Shown one piece after another: positions 1 through 9,455 of a stretch of DNA of 64,000 nucleotides. A program made the translations under genes and the position numbers. Position 1 is the stretch's first letter. The number at the start of each line of letters is the position of its first letter. Below the pieces are notes generated by a model. It had not been told where the DNA came from. It ran no database searches and saw nothing but the letters and a program-made list of their open reading frames with translations. Source of the stretch: Verrucomicrobiota bacterium (GTDB lineage: Bacteria; Verrucomicrobiota; Verrucomicrobiia; Chthoniobacterales; Terrimicrobiaceae); the NCBI GenBank assembly GCA_017305195.1, contig JAFKMU010000041.1, positions 62,001 to 126,000 on the forward strand, given 5' to 3'.

Positions 1-2
1 GC

Positions 3-275
<273 letters not shown>

Positions 276-601
276 CGGAGCGGTTATTAGCTGCTCCAGG
301 CCCTGGCGTCGCGCTTTAGATCGCGAATGGCGCAAGTCCTCTCATCATGAGCAGTGAGGCCAGCGTCGGCGGATGTCGTCGCTCCGCTTTCATCAAGCCA
401 GGCAGATCCTCGCCATTACGCCGTGGCAGAGACATATCCAGATGGCGTCCTGAGTTACCCGTCGGCGAATCGCCTCCAGGCTCAGCTTCCTTGAGAACCA
501 TGGCTGGATTCGTCAGATCAGATTTTTGATTTCGTACGGGGAAATCAACATAAACGCGAGTGCTTGAGCTAAAAACGTCGGGTCCCGTCAGTTCCCTTTC
601 T
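276..601. other. Intergenic gap without recognised gene
   Basis: This is a 326-base space between the GH1 tail and the convergent end of the beta-mannosidase gene. Open frames exist on both strands but none resembles a known protein or has a convincing start site. I saw no strong hairpin with a T-run, no tRNA and no repeat. Low-complexity T/A patches near 517-560 could hold transcription ends, but nothing can be supported. Confidence 0.5.
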
Positions 602-3121
602 TCACAAAAAGCTGTCGATGAGCGAATAGGTCGAGGGGAGATCTGCCGACTCCTCACGGCATCGCCTTTCTTCGATAGCTTCATAGGTTACGCGAGCTGT
701 CTCTCCGGCCGGGAGGTCGAAGAAATTATCCGACACCTTGAATCCGGTAATGTCGGCCAGCCAAACCTTATGATGGTACGTGGATGATTGAAGGGTGAGG
801 GTCAGGGTTTTCGGCGTTTCGTGCTTCAGTCGGCAAACAATCGGCTTTTTCTCCAGTGACAAGAATTTCGGCGCCGTAAAAAGGGTGTCCTCAGTGGCGA
901 GGATGGCTCCAGCGTCATCTTTTAGCACGGCCCACGCGTGGCATTTCCGCCGACCGTGCTTGTCCAGGATATGGGTAAAATCGTCCGTGGCGATCAAACG
1001 GGAGGAATCGGGGTGCAATGTGAACGCCTTTTTGTTCTCCGACAGGAGATTGCCATCGAAATCGCGTAGCGACCATTCCAGAACCACATCTTTTTGCTCT
1101 ATTCCATCGTAAACAACCCAGAGCTCGACTCGGCCCATAGTATTGGTCTTGTAGTTGCCAATGTCGGCAGTCTCCGCGCCGAGATGGCGGAAGGAAATCA
1201 TGGCCTGAGCGTAAAATCTGCGCGCTGCATAGTGGAGGGCCTTCCATTTTCCACCATATTCCAGGCTGCTCCAGGATGCCCCGGGCCAACAGTCGTTTAG
1301 CTGCCAGTAAAGAGTGCCCGAGCAGCGGGGCATCATGCGCCTGTAATGTTGGACGGCTCTTTGGATGCACTCGGCTTGGTTGATTTGCGACAAATACGCG
1401 ATCGCACGGTAATCCTTTGGGAATCGGTAGGCTCGGGATAAGTAATCAAAAATGATCTGATTTCCAGAAGCATTCTTTTGGTGGTTCTCGAACGCCGGAC
1501 CGAAAATATTCGTATCGCCGCCCGGGCAGAACTTCTGAGCGAGCTCCGGCGAGGGATAGCTTTGCATCCCAAACTCGGAAACAAAGCGGTGCGTGGTCGT
1601 CTCGAAATAGGTGATCGGTGCCCGTGCGTGCCAGACATTCCAGTCGTGGGCATCGCTATTCGGCGTCTCCGTTTCTTTGATTCCCGGAATCGCACGAACT
1701 GGCGAGGAGTGGAGATAGGGAACTTTCGGATCTACCTTCCGGAGGGCTTTAGGTATCGTCCTGACGAATAGCGCTTCGTAGTTTCTTCGCAATCCTTGTT
1801 TGCTGGCCAGTTCTTTGCCAAAGATCATCGGGATCTCATTGTTTCCACACCATGCCGCAATGCATGCGTGATGCTGAAGCCGCTCGGCGTTCTGCGAGAT
1901 CTCCCGATCTACGGATTTCAAAAATGCGCGATCCGCAGGGTAAAGTGAGCACGCGAACATGGCATCCTGCCAGACCAGGAGTCCCAGCTCGTCGCAGAGG
2001 TCGTAAAAATGGTCATGTTCGTAGATTCCTCCGCCCCATGCGCGGAGCATATTCATGTGGGCGTCTGCAGCAGAGTGCAAAAGATTCTCGTAGTGCTCCC
2101 GCGTCAAGTTGGACAAGACTGTGTCTGAAGGAATCCAGTTCGCCCCTTTGCAGAAAATCCTCCGCCCGTTGATCCGGAAGCCAAACAGACCGGAGTCCTC
2201 TTTGTTTACGGGCGGAGTCATTTCGAGGGATATCTCTCTCAACCCGATGCGGAGGTGTCTGGAATCCGCGATTCCGAAAGATCCGAGCAGCTTGATTTGC
2301 ACATCATAGAGCGTTTGTTCTCCGTAGCCGTTTGGCCACCATAGCATTGGGCTTCCGATATGGGCTTTACCTCCATCGATTGATCCGACCTCGACACCAC
2401 CCAGGGATATCACCCCGGAGACCTCGACATCCGGGTCTCCTTCGACCCGCACGTCAAAATGCAAATCCACTCCGTTTGCCTCGTGTGTCTGGTGGACGCG
2501 AATTCCAGCAATCCTGCTTCCCGACCAAGCCTCGATCGTAAGCGGTTTCCATATGCCACTGGTGGCGACGCGCGGTCCCCAATCCCAACCGAAGCTGGAC
2601 GGTTGCTTGCGGATACGCGCAGAGTTTCCGACGGGATCATTGCACTCAAACGGGGACGAAAACGTGGTGCGTTTTTCCCTGATATAGGCGAGCGGGCTTT
2701 GGAAGATGACGTCCAGGCGGTTGCGGCCTTTTCGCAGGAGCCGTTTCACCTCCCAGCGGTGAGCCTCGAACATATTGTCGGTATTGGCGACAACCTTGCC
2801 ATTGAGCGAGACCTCTGCCGCGGTATCCAACCCCGCTGCAATCAACTCGATGTACTGTTCTTTCCAGAACTCTGTGGGCAGTTCAAATGTGCAGCGGTAA
2901 TGCCAGTCCTTCTTCTCCACCCATTGCAGTTCCAGTTCATTCTCCGACAAGAACGGATCGGGGATTTTTCCGCAGTTCAATAAATCGGTATGAACGCAAC
3001 CGGGAACAGATGCGGGAAACCACAAGCGGTCTGTCGTGTCACGGAATGTCCAGGGAGATGGTTCGTAAGTTTTGATCATGTTGAGCGATTCTCGTGGAGA
3101 GGCTGGCGCGGATGTCATCAC
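602..3121 (-). CDS. GH2 beta-mannosidase
   Basis: The 839-residue protein is of usual length for the family. The N-terminal jelly-roll carries FPASVPGCVHTDLL and FGWDWGPR, both characteristic of beta-mannosidases rather than beta-galactosidases. An immunoglobulin-like segment precedes a TIM barrel with the acid/base Glu429 in AWCGNNE and the nucleophile Glu516 in VSEFGMQSYP. No signal peptide is visible, so it is likely cytoplasmic and trims terminal beta-mannose from imported mannan oligosaccharides. The longest frame starts GTG-ATG at 3121/3118, but an ATG at 3079 (MIKTYEPSPW) matches the usual start better. An 18-base near-palindrome at 3151-3168 lies just upstream, and the nearby LacI-type regulator is the obvious candidate to bind it. 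Confidence 0.93.
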   Translation of the reverse strand: MMTSAPASPRESLNMIKTYEPSPWTFRDTTDRLWFPASVPGCVHTDLLNCGKIPDPFLSENELELQWVEKKDWHYRCTFELPTEFWKEQYIELIAAGLDTAAEVSLNGKVVANTDNMFEAHRWEVKRLLRKGRNRLDVIFQSPLAYIREKRTTFSSPFECNDPVGNSARIRKQPSSFGWDWGPRVATSGIWKPLTIEAWSGSRIAGIRVHQTHEANGVDLHFDVRVEGDPDVEVSGVISLGGVEVGSIDGGKAHIGSPMLWWPNGYGEQTLYDVQIKLLGSFGIADSRHLRIGLREISLEMTPPVNKEDSGLFGFRINGRRIFCKGANWIPSDTVLSNLTREHYENLLHSAADAHMNMLRAWGGGIYEHDHFYDLCDELGLLVWQDAMFACSLYPADRAFLKSVDREISQNAERLQHHACIAAWCGNNEIPMIFGKELASKQGLRRNYEALFVRTIPKALRKVDPKVPYLHSSPVRAIPGIKETETPNSDAHDWNVWHARAPITYFETTTHRFVSEFGMQSYPSPELAQKFCPGGDTNIFGPAFENHQKNASGNQIIFDYLSRAYRFPKDYRAIAYLSQINQAECIQRAVQHYRRMMPRCSGTLYWQLNDCWPGASWSSLEYGGKWKALHYAARRFYAQAMISFRHLGAETADIGNYKTNTMGRVELWVVYDGIEQKDVVLEWSLRDFDGNLLSENKKAFTLHPDSSRLIATDDFTHILDKHGRRKCHAWAVLKDDAGAILATEDTLFTAPKFLSLEKKPIVCRLKHETPKTLTLTLQSSTYHHKVWLADITGFKVSDNFFDLPAGETARVTYEAIEERRCREESADLPSTYSLIDSFL

Positions 3122-3150
3122 GCGGTCTCAGGCAGATAATCGTCAACACC

Positions 3151-3168
3151 ATCGCAATTAATCGCGAT
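3151..3168. promoter_or_regulatory. Candidate LacI-family operator
   Basis: ATCGCAATTAATCGCGAT is an 18-base inverted repeat with one mismatched pair. It lies 30 bases upstream of the longest beta-mannosidase frame and next to a LacI-type regulator gene. Size and symmetry suit LacI-family sites. The assignment is inference; no second full copy was found in the window. Confidence 0.4.
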
Positions 3169-3360
3169 GAACGGAGAATCCTACGGTTGAAAGCTGTTGC
3201 GCGGTCCGCCTTCCGGATGAGATCACGCGCAACGAGAGGAGGTTCTGGCTACAAGCTATCCCCCAACCTACATTCTAGCTAATTTAGATAAATGGAGTCC
3301 TTGTGCCCATGCGGCTCGGCAGGCGCTTCACTTGGTGAAAAATAGGTGATGGGATAGCCT

Positions 3361-4401
3361 CTAGAGGCTGCGGGCAGATTTGCGGACCGGCGCAGTGACA
3401 CCCTCCCACCAGCTCCCGGTCACAAGAGATAGTACCGGATGTCGATGCACGCCCTTATTGTTGTGCATGATATGGGCCGCTACCCTATCAACCAGCAACT
3501 CCCCGATAATCTCGTGGTTTTCGTCAATGCTGCTGAAATTTGAGTGCGAATGGCGAAACATGCAGGCGAGGCCGATATCGCGCCCCGGCTCCATGCCCAT
3601 ATCATTGAGCCAGATTGCCTCACACCCATCCCTCCCGATCAATGCGTCAGGTTTCCACCTGTGGAACCATTTCGTAAAGGTCGACCTGGACACCTCTCCG
3701 GGCTGTCCGATAAAGAGCGGTATTTTATTCGCGCTTTCCAGTTGATGCTGGCAGACGAAATAGGCGGCAAGGAATGCGGATTCTGATCTTTCTGTTACAT
3801 TCTTGGAAAGGCAAAATCCGATCCTGCGATAACCGCGGCGGCGCAACTCGGAGAAGATATGTTCGACATTCTTCTTATAGTGCGGGGCGATTCTATCTCC
3901 ACTGAAGAATTTCCATGAATAGCCCGACATCACGCAGGAATAACGGTTCCAGTTGATCCGGGGTGTCCGGTCGCATTCCTCATAGCCATGTGCAAGGATG
4001 ATCCCTGGGATTCCGCGGGCGTTCATGATCTGGTCGATCCTTTCGTCCGAGAGATCGCCTCCAGCAAGAAAGAAACACTCAGTGCTATAGCCTCTCATCT
4101 CAGCCTGCCTTTTGATCGCCCGGTATTGCTGCCGGTAGGAGTCGTGAACGGTCAGCCACTCCTGTTCTGTCCTGGCATTGACCAGAATGCCCAGACAAGC
4201 GTGATCCTTGACCGCTTTACCTCCCCGAATATGCTCCATCAAAGTCGAAACGAGTGGGCTCGGGTGGTATCCTTCTTTTTCTGCCGCCTGGCGAACCCTC
4301 TCCTTTGTCTCCTTCGGGATGAGCGGGCTGTTGCGGAGAGCCAGTGAGACCGTCGATTGGCTCAGGCCGAGCCGGCGCGCCAGCGCACGTTGGGTGATCA
4401 T
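3361..4401 (-). CDS. LacI-family transcriptional regulator
   Basis: The 346-residue protein has the N-terminal helix-turn-helix typical of LacI regulators (RLGLSQSTVSLALR near residues 10-24, then the hinge helix region KEGYHPSPLVSTLM) and a C-terminal periplasmic-binding-protein-like sensor domain. HPSPLVS followed by a long non-canonical effector domain resembles the verrucomicrobial subgroup often placed beside glycosidase and surface-protein genes. It reads in the same direction as the beta-mannosidase, which it precedes, and is divergent from the PEP-CTERM-like gene. It is a likely local regulator of glycan use. An ATTAA/TTAAT inverted repeat in its own leader (4423-4440) could serve autoregulation. 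Confidence 0.93.
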   Translation of the reverse strand: MITQRALARRLGLSQSTVSLALRNSPLIPKETKERVRQAAEKEGYHPSPLVSTLMEHIRGGKAVKDHACLGILVNARTEQEWLTVHDSYRQQYRAIKRQAEMRGYSTECFFLAGGDLSDERIDQIMNARGIPGIILAHGYEECDRTPRINWNRYSCVMSGYSWKFFSGDRIAPHYKKNVEHIFSELRRRGYRRIGFCLSKNVTERSESAFLAAYFVCQHQLESANKIPLFIGQPGEVSRSTFTKWFHRWKPDALIGRDGCEAIWLNDMGMEPGRDIGLACMFRHSHSNFSSIDENHEIIGELLVDRVAAHIMHNNKGVHRHPVLSLVTGSWWEGVTAPVRKSARSL

Positions 4402-4422
4402 AATACGATTGATTTTGGATCC

Positions 4423-4440
4423 TTAATTCATCGTGATTAA
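4423..4440. promoter_or_regulatory. Possible operator in the lacI-type / PEP-CTERM divergent region
   Basis: TTAAT and ATTAA arms are separated by eight bases in the 85-base space between divergent starts at 4401 and 4487. The core contains the ATCG and GATTAA words also present in the 3151-3168 palindrome. Arms this short arise by chance, so support is weak. Confidence 0.22.
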
Positions 4441-4486
4441 CGAACAATAAATTGCAATAAAATACCCGAAAAATAGCCTTGCGGGC

Positions 4487-5350
4487 ATGAAACAAACCCT
4501 CAGAGCAGCTTTAATCGTCATCGGTCTCATTGGTCCGATGTCGCTTGCCGCACGCGCGGCGGTGATTGCAAATTTTACAGAAGGCAATGGCTCCACTTTG
4601 CCAGACCAGTATGTTGGCGCCGCCGGAGCCGGATGGACGACTGCCTGGACTAATACCAACGCGACCGTCCTCACAGGAAACGTCACCAACACGTCGCCGC
4701 TGTCAGGCGGGGGGAACTACCTCTCCTTGGCCCTTACGCAAGGAGCCGGTAGCGTTACCTATATTAACCGAACGTGGAGTAATACGGAGGTCCCATACAC
4801 GGGAGGCGTGACGTTGAGTTGGTCGTTTCGACTCGATTCGCCGATAACTTCATTCAACGCACAAGCAGATGTTCTTCATTTCTACGACGGGTTGGGCGGA
4901 GCGGCGAGTTTCCTTATATCAGGTTTTGGAGCAACGACCGGCACTGCGAGCGGGCAAACCTGGGCGTTCTACAACGGAAACCGGGATGGAGCTGCCTGGA
5001 ACGGCAATAACTACGTCAACACCGGGATTAGCATAACGACTGGAACTATGTATACTTTCAGTGTCACCTTGGATCCTTCGACGCGCAGCTGGACCGGGAC
5101 CGTAAGCAACGGAACCAGCAGTTACACTTCGTCTGCGCTCGGATTCCGCACCTCGGCCTATTCCGCAAACGGCACATTTATACTCGGGATGCAGGAAAGC
5201 GTCAGCAGCAAGAACCTGACGGCCTCCTTCGACAGCCTGTCCATCGTGCCGGAAAACCAAACTTCCGCGCTGGCTGCTTTTGGATTTGGGCTCATGCTGT
5301 TCCTGGCGAAAGCTCGAAGGTTTGGCAGCCGGTCGAAAAGCCGGGACTAG
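4487..5350 (+). CDS. Secreted PEP-CTERM-like surface protein
   Basis: The 287-residue protein starts with a clear signal peptide (MKQTLRAALIVIGLIGP to ARAA, cleavage near residue 24). The body is rich in Gly, Ser, Thr and Asn with beta-strand character and has no catalytic motif that I recognise. The C-terminus has the PEP-CTERM layout: a short motif, a hydrophobic helix (ALAAFGFGLMLFLA) and a basic tail (KARRFGSRSKSRD). The motif reads VPEN rather than VPEP. Proteins of this layout are sorted by exosortase in EPS-producing bacteria. It is the first gene of a plus-strand run of secreted proteins and may be a surface or matrix protein. Function is not known. Confidence 0.75.
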   Translation: MKQTLRAALIVIGLIGPMSLAARAAVIANFTEGNGSTLPDQYVGAAGAGWTTAWTNTNATVLTGNVTNTSPLSGGGNYLSLALTQGAGSVTYINRTWSNTEVPYTGGVTLSWSFRLDSPITSFNAQADVLHFYDGLGGAASFLISGFGATTGTASGQTWAFYNGNRDGAAWNGNNYVNTGISITTGTMYTFSVTLDPSTRSWTGTVSNGTSSYTSSALGFRTSAYSANGTFILGMQESVSSKNLTASFDSLSIVPENQTSALAAFGFGLMLFLAKARRFGSRSKSRD

Positions 5351-5669
5351 CCAGAGACGAAAGGTTTCCTTTCCCCGAACGCGTGTTACGATACAAGCAC
5401 GACGAGCCAAGCCGTGCGGGTTCGTTCCTCCCGATCTTTTTGCGCGGGTATTCTTCGCCGACAACCTCGGCATCAACCGTACGCTATAATCCCCCTCCTT
5501 TTTCCGCAAGCCGCGCCGCAGCCCGCCAAATGTTCCTTTTGGAAGGGTGACGCTCAATTTCATCATTATAATGTCAACAAAGACTTTCCCCGGACAGCTT
5601 TTCGAATTTGCAGCGAAAATATTCTCTCCCGATGGAGCCTCTCGGAATCTGCCGGGTTCACCGCGGCAC
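5351..5669 (+). other. Leader/intergenic region before the secreted-protein genes
   Basis: About 320 bases lie between the PEP-CTERM-like stop and the preferred start at 5670. TATAAT words occur at 5485-5490 and 5567-5572 on the plus strand, each without a good -35 box at 17 bases. Either could serve as a -10 element for the downstream genes. No terminator hairpin with a T-run was found. In-frame earlier starts at 5547 (GTG) and 5571 (ATG) are possible, in which case part of this stretch is coding. Confidence 0.35.
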
Positions 5670-6353
5670 ATGCCGTCCATCAGAGCTGCCCTTATTTGCG
5701 TCACGCTAGCTACGGCCTATTCAACAGCCGGGGCATCGGGCATCAACGAAGATTTCGAGGCAGAAGGAGCGCTTTCAACCTGGAGCATCAAAACCGAGAG
5801 TGGATCGCTCGACGTCGCTGAAGGATGCGGTTCTCCGCGCGGCGCCCAGGTAAGCGGGAAGCAAGTGGAATTGAGCCGCTACGAAAAGGACGGGCTCTGG
5901 ACGAATCTCGATGGCGCTGGGACCTTTGAGGTTTCCTTCCTCATCCAGAAAGGCGTTTCATGGCGGCTCGTTTTGGCGGGTCAGGATGGCCACGGTTTCG
6001 TGGTCTATATCTCCGCCAAGAAAATCGAGGTGTCCTTCGGAGGAAATAACTGGTGGGAGGCGCAGATGCAGACATTTCCGATTCCCGATATCACGGGAAA
6101 ATGGATGACGCTGCGCCTCACTCCATTGGAGATTCAACCAACGCCCGGGGAGCGCCTAAAAACAGGGGTTACGCTTTTTGAAACGGAAAGTCCCGACAAC
6201 AAATATGCTGAGGATCTCGCCGTCGCCGCCGCCGGACCCGAAACCGGAGCGCCATTCCGTCGCATCTCTGAAATCAGGATTTTTGAATGGAGTTCGGGAA
6301 AGGATGGCGAAGATCTCCATCTCGATAATATCCGGCTTAAAGAGAGCAACTGA
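5670..6353 (+). CDS. Secreted beta-rich protein of unknown function
   Basis: I do not recognise this as a named family. The ATG at 5670 is chosen because it gives a good signal peptide (MPSIRAALICVTLATAYS, cleavage after AGASG); the frame stays open back to a GTG at 5547. The mature part (about 205 residues) has repeated beta-strand patterns: NEDFEAEGALSTWSI at the start, TFEVSFLIQKGVSWRLVL in the middle and LHLDNIRLKE at the end. This is the outline of a concanavalin/laminin-G-like or carbohydrate-binding jelly roll. It sits 30 bases before a large secreted glycosidase-like gene, suggesting joint expression and perhaps polysaccharide binding (inference). Confidence 0.7.
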   Translation: MPSIRAALICVTLATAYSTAGASGINEDFEAEGALSTWSIKTESGSLDVAEGCGSPRGAQVSGKQVELSRYEKDGLWTNLDGAGTFEVSFLIQKGVSWRLVLAGQDGHGFVVYISAKKIEVSFGGNNWWEAQMQTFPIPDITGKWMTLRLTPLEIQPTPGERLKTGVTLFETESPDNKYAEDLAVAAAGPETGAPFRRISEIRIFEWSSGKDGEDLHLDNIRLKESN

Positions 6354-6383
6354 TACTAGCACACTCCGCTGAGAAGCTTCTCC

Positions 6384-9300
6384 ATGCCCAAATCCCTTCT
6401 TCTTCTCGCTGTCGCGTGGCAGGCCTTGGTCTGTGGTCCATCGCTGTTGGCGCAGGGAGTTCCTCCTCAGTTTGCCAGCGACGAACGGTGTTTGTTCGCC
6501 GACGAAACCGCCTCCAACTGGTCCCCTCGCATCGATGCGCCGGGCAAGCCATCGGAACTTCTCAAGATCGGCACGGGAACGGTGCCTCGCGCCACTCGTA
6601 TCGAATACAGGTTTGCGAACGGCGGTAATTATATCGGGATCAAGCGCGAGACCAATTTGAATGGCGCAGATGCCATCGCGTTCAGCGTCCGTTCTGAGAC
6701 CCCAATGGACGGGATCGTCATTCTGGAAGGGAGTGACGGACAGGTTCATCGAGGAACATTCCAAACTGGCACGGCTGGAGACACCAGAGTCCGTCTCCCG
6801 CTGACAAAAGAGGGGTTCCCGAAATTCTGGGACGGAGGTGGTGACGGGAAATTTCATTTCCCCGTACGGCGATTGACGGTAGCCGCTGCACCTAATGGGC
6901 AGAAGTCTGGAGGGTTCGAGGTTTTCGATTTTGCTTTCGTTCCCAGCGCTAGATCAGCGGCTGCTTCGTGCGCTATTCAACTGAAACCCTCCAAATTCGA
7001 CAACGTGTTCTTCCCGAACGAAGAGAAAGTGATACCGGCTCATGTCAGGAATCCAACGGGCAGGCCGATCGAGGCGACACTGGCGGTTTCCGGACTGTCG
7101 GATAGCGGCGAGAAATTCCACTTCTCGCAAACCGTTTCGCTGCCTGCGTATGAAGCGAAGGTTGTTCCCCTCAGTTTGCCCGTGCTGACACCCTCGTTTG
7201 TGGAGTTGACCGTTTCCGTGAATGCGGAGGGACTTAAGGAAGCAGTCGCTCGCACTGGTGTCGCTGTCGTTCCTCCGCCCGCTCTCGACCAGGTTCCTTT
7301 CCGCGAAGCGTTCTTCGGAACAAGTTTTGGGGACAACCCGGAGACCATGAAAAGGATCGGCGCCCGTTTTATCCGGGAGATCATCCATTGGAAGTATACC
7401 AATCCTTCCGACGGGGTCTTCTCCTTCGAAAAATACGCGGATTGGGGGCGTCGCTGCCGCGAGGCCGGTTTGGGCACGATCTACACATTTGCCATATGGC
7501 AGAGGCCAGACTGGCTCGCGTCTCGAGATCCCGGAATCTTGAAAAATGAGGATTCGTTCCAAAAATGGAAATCTTGGCTTCAATCCGGTCTCCAAACGCT
7601 CCTCGTCGACCCTCGATGCGAGGCCGTGGAGGTCGGAAATGAGCCCGATCTGGAGTTCTCGGACAGCCTGCTTGTGAAGAAAGATGAGCGCATCGACCTA
7701 ATCGCGAAACTCATCCGCACTGGATACGATCTCACGCGCTCGATCTCGCCCGATATTCCGGTTTTGGGGGCCGGTTGTTCCGGGGGCGGTGATGGATCTC
7801 TGAGAATGGTTGAGGCCATTTTGCCCCGCCTGGATCACAAGATCGATTATCTTTCCATCCATCCATACCCTGCGGGAGCGCAGCTTATGAAACCTGACGG
7901 AGCGTGGACTTGGCCGGACGGATTTCTAGAGCGGACGGTTTCTGCTTACCAACAAATAGTTTCCGAGTTCACCAGCGGAAAGAAAATCTGGTGCACCGAA
8001 CTGGGCTGGGCGTACCCCGTGGCGGGTTCAAGAGTGGACGCAGCCGCCCTGGACTATGCCGCAGTTTGTTCCCAGACGCTCGTGATTCTCAAATCCATGG
8101 AGCACGTCGGAAAGGTTTCCTGGTTCATTGGCACAGGGCTGGAGCCGACCAGATACGGCGGGGCAGCCCATGCGGAGTCCGGATTCAGCTATAATTTTTT
8201 CAGACGTGCCGAATTTGGAAAATATGAACCGACAACAGCCGTTTCGGCGTTTGCCACCGCATCTTCTCTTTTGGAGGGAGCCCGCCCCCAGGGCAAGCTG
8301 GACCTCGGGTCGGCGCTGGTTAGCTATCTTTTCGACAACGCTGCGACCGGAAACTGCGTCGCGGTTCTTTGGGCCGCGAAACGCCCGGTGCTCGCGGACT
8401 TTGGGAAAAAGCCTCCGATCACTTCTATGCAGGATACGTACGGTCGCCTCGTGCCGGATGAGACTGTGCGATTAACGCGTTCGCCTGTATTTTTGATCGC
8501 GGAGCGGCGTCATCTCAACGACCTGAAGACACTCTTGCACGCATCCCACTACTCCCCCGAGGAGCCTGTTGAGATCGATCAAATCCGTGCGGGGGCGTCA
8601 AACGAGGTGCTGGTCGATCTGGTGTCCTACGAGGCGGCTCCTCAGGATGTCAGTCTTTCGGCTGGCGACGCCACGCACTCCGTTACGCTCCATGCTGGAA
8701 AGAATACCGTAGGGATAACGTTGCCGCCCGGCCTCCTCACCACCGATCACCTTCTTTTGCCTTTGGAATTATCGGTGAAGAATCGTCAGTCCAAAAAAAC
8801 CGTGTTTAGCAAATCCTTGATTCGCGCCCGGTACTGTTCCCCATCCGATTTGCAAATTGGCAGCAAGTCGGGCGGGGACCATGGGATCGTTCTCGATCGA
8901 GAGCTAAATAAAAGAACAGACATTCTGCCCGCTGATCCCAATGTGGGGTGGTCTGGGCCGGAAGATCTCAGTGTGCGATATGGCTTCGCCTGGAACGAGG
9001 AGGGTCTCTATTTCGTAGCTGAAGTGCGAGACGACGAGCACGTGCCGACATCGCCCGAAGGCGCCGACTTCTATCAATACGATAGCTTGCAGTTGGTCAT
9101 TGATCCGAAGTGTGATAGCGGGGAATCCCTGAAAGCTGGGGATAGAGAGGGCGGGGTTGCCTTGGATTCGAATGGTGCAACTCAAACTTATCAGCTTTTT
9201 CCGATCACCAACGGTAAGCCGAAGTTTGAAGCATGGGCCTATCGGGCTGGCAAAATGACAGTTTACAAAATTGCCGTCCCCGCCTCTGCTTTGGGCGGAA

Positions 9301-9455
9301 AAGCACTGACTGCGGGAGAGTTGCTCGCGCTGAACTTTATCATCAACGACAATGATGGAAGCGGGCGCCACTATTGGATGGGTCCCAGTGATGGCATTGC
9401 GAATGGGAAACGTCCCTCGCTTTATCCCTGGATATACTTGGAACCAAAGAAATGA
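6384..9455 (+). CDS. Secreted clan GH-A glycoside hydrolase with CBM9-like C-terminal domain
   Basis: The protein has 1023 residues with a signal peptide (MPKSLLLLAVAWQALVC, cleavage near LLAQG). Residues about 30-300 form beta-sandwich domains. Residues about 305-640 form a TIM barrel with acid/base Glu420 in VEVGNEPD and likely nucleophile Glu539 in IWCTELGW. Order and spacing fit clan GH-A, closest in feel to GH39 or GH5-like enzymes. Residues about 840-1023 resemble a family 9 carbohydrate-binding or DOMON-like domain (YGFAWNEEGLYFVAEVRDDE, then YQYDSLQLVID). It would act outside the cytoplasm on a polysaccharide. The stop overlaps the next start (ATGA at 9452-9455), so hydrolase and pseudopilin are translationally coupled. 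Family assignment within GH-A is uncertain. Confidence 0.82.
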   Translation: MPKSLLLLAVAWQALVCGPSLLAQGVPPQFASDERCLFADETASNWSPRIDAPGKPSELLKIGTGTVPRATRIEYRFANGGNYIGIKRETNLNGADAIAFSVRSETPMDGIVILEGSDGQVHRGTFQTGTAGDTRVRLPLTKEGFPKFWDGGGDGKFHFPVRRLTVAAAPNGQKSGGFEVFDFAFVPSARSAAASCAIQLKPSKFDNVFFPNEEKVIPAHVRNPTGRPIEATLAVSGLSDSGEKFHFSQTVSLPAYEAKVVPLSLPVLTPSFVELTVSVNAEGLKEAVARTGVAVVPPPALDQVPFREAFFGTSFGDNPETMKRIGARFIREIIHWKYTNPSDGVFSFEKYADWGRRCREAGLGTIYTFAIWQRPDWLASRDPGILKNEDSFQKWKSWLQSGLQTLLVDPRCEAVEVGNEPDLEFSDSLLVKKDERIDLIAKLIRTGYDLTRSISPDIPVLGAGCSGGGDGSLRMVEAILPRLDHKIDYLSIHPYPAGAQLMKPDGAWTWPDGFLERTVSAYQQIVSEFTSGKKIWCTELGWAYPVAGSRVDAAALDYAAVCSQTLVILKSMEHVGKVSWFIGTGLEPTRYGGAAHAESGFSYNFFRRAEFGKYEPTTAVSAFATASSLLEGARPQGKLDLGSALVSYLFDNAATGNCVAVLWAAKRPVLADFGKKPPITSMQDTYGRLVPDETVRLTRSPVFLIAERRHLNDLKTLLHASHYSPEEPVEIDQIRAGASNEVLVDLVSYEAAPQDVSLSAGDATHSVTLHAGKNTVGITLPPGLLTTDHLLLPLELSVKNRQSKKTVFSKSLIRARYCSPSDLQIGSKSGGDHGIVLDRELNKRTDILPADPNVGWSGPEDLSVRYGFAWNEEGLYFVAEVRDDEHVPTSPEGADFYQYDSLQLVIDPKCDSGESLKAGDREGGVALDSNGATQTYQLFPITNGKPKFEAWAYRAGKMTVYKIAVPASALGGKALTAGELLALNFIINDNDGSGRHYWMGPSDGIANGKRPSLYPWIYLEPKK

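Noticed and set aside
316..787. Short open frames around the GH1/GH2 junction
   Set aside because: They overlap each other on both strands, lack ribosome-binding sites and show no domain.
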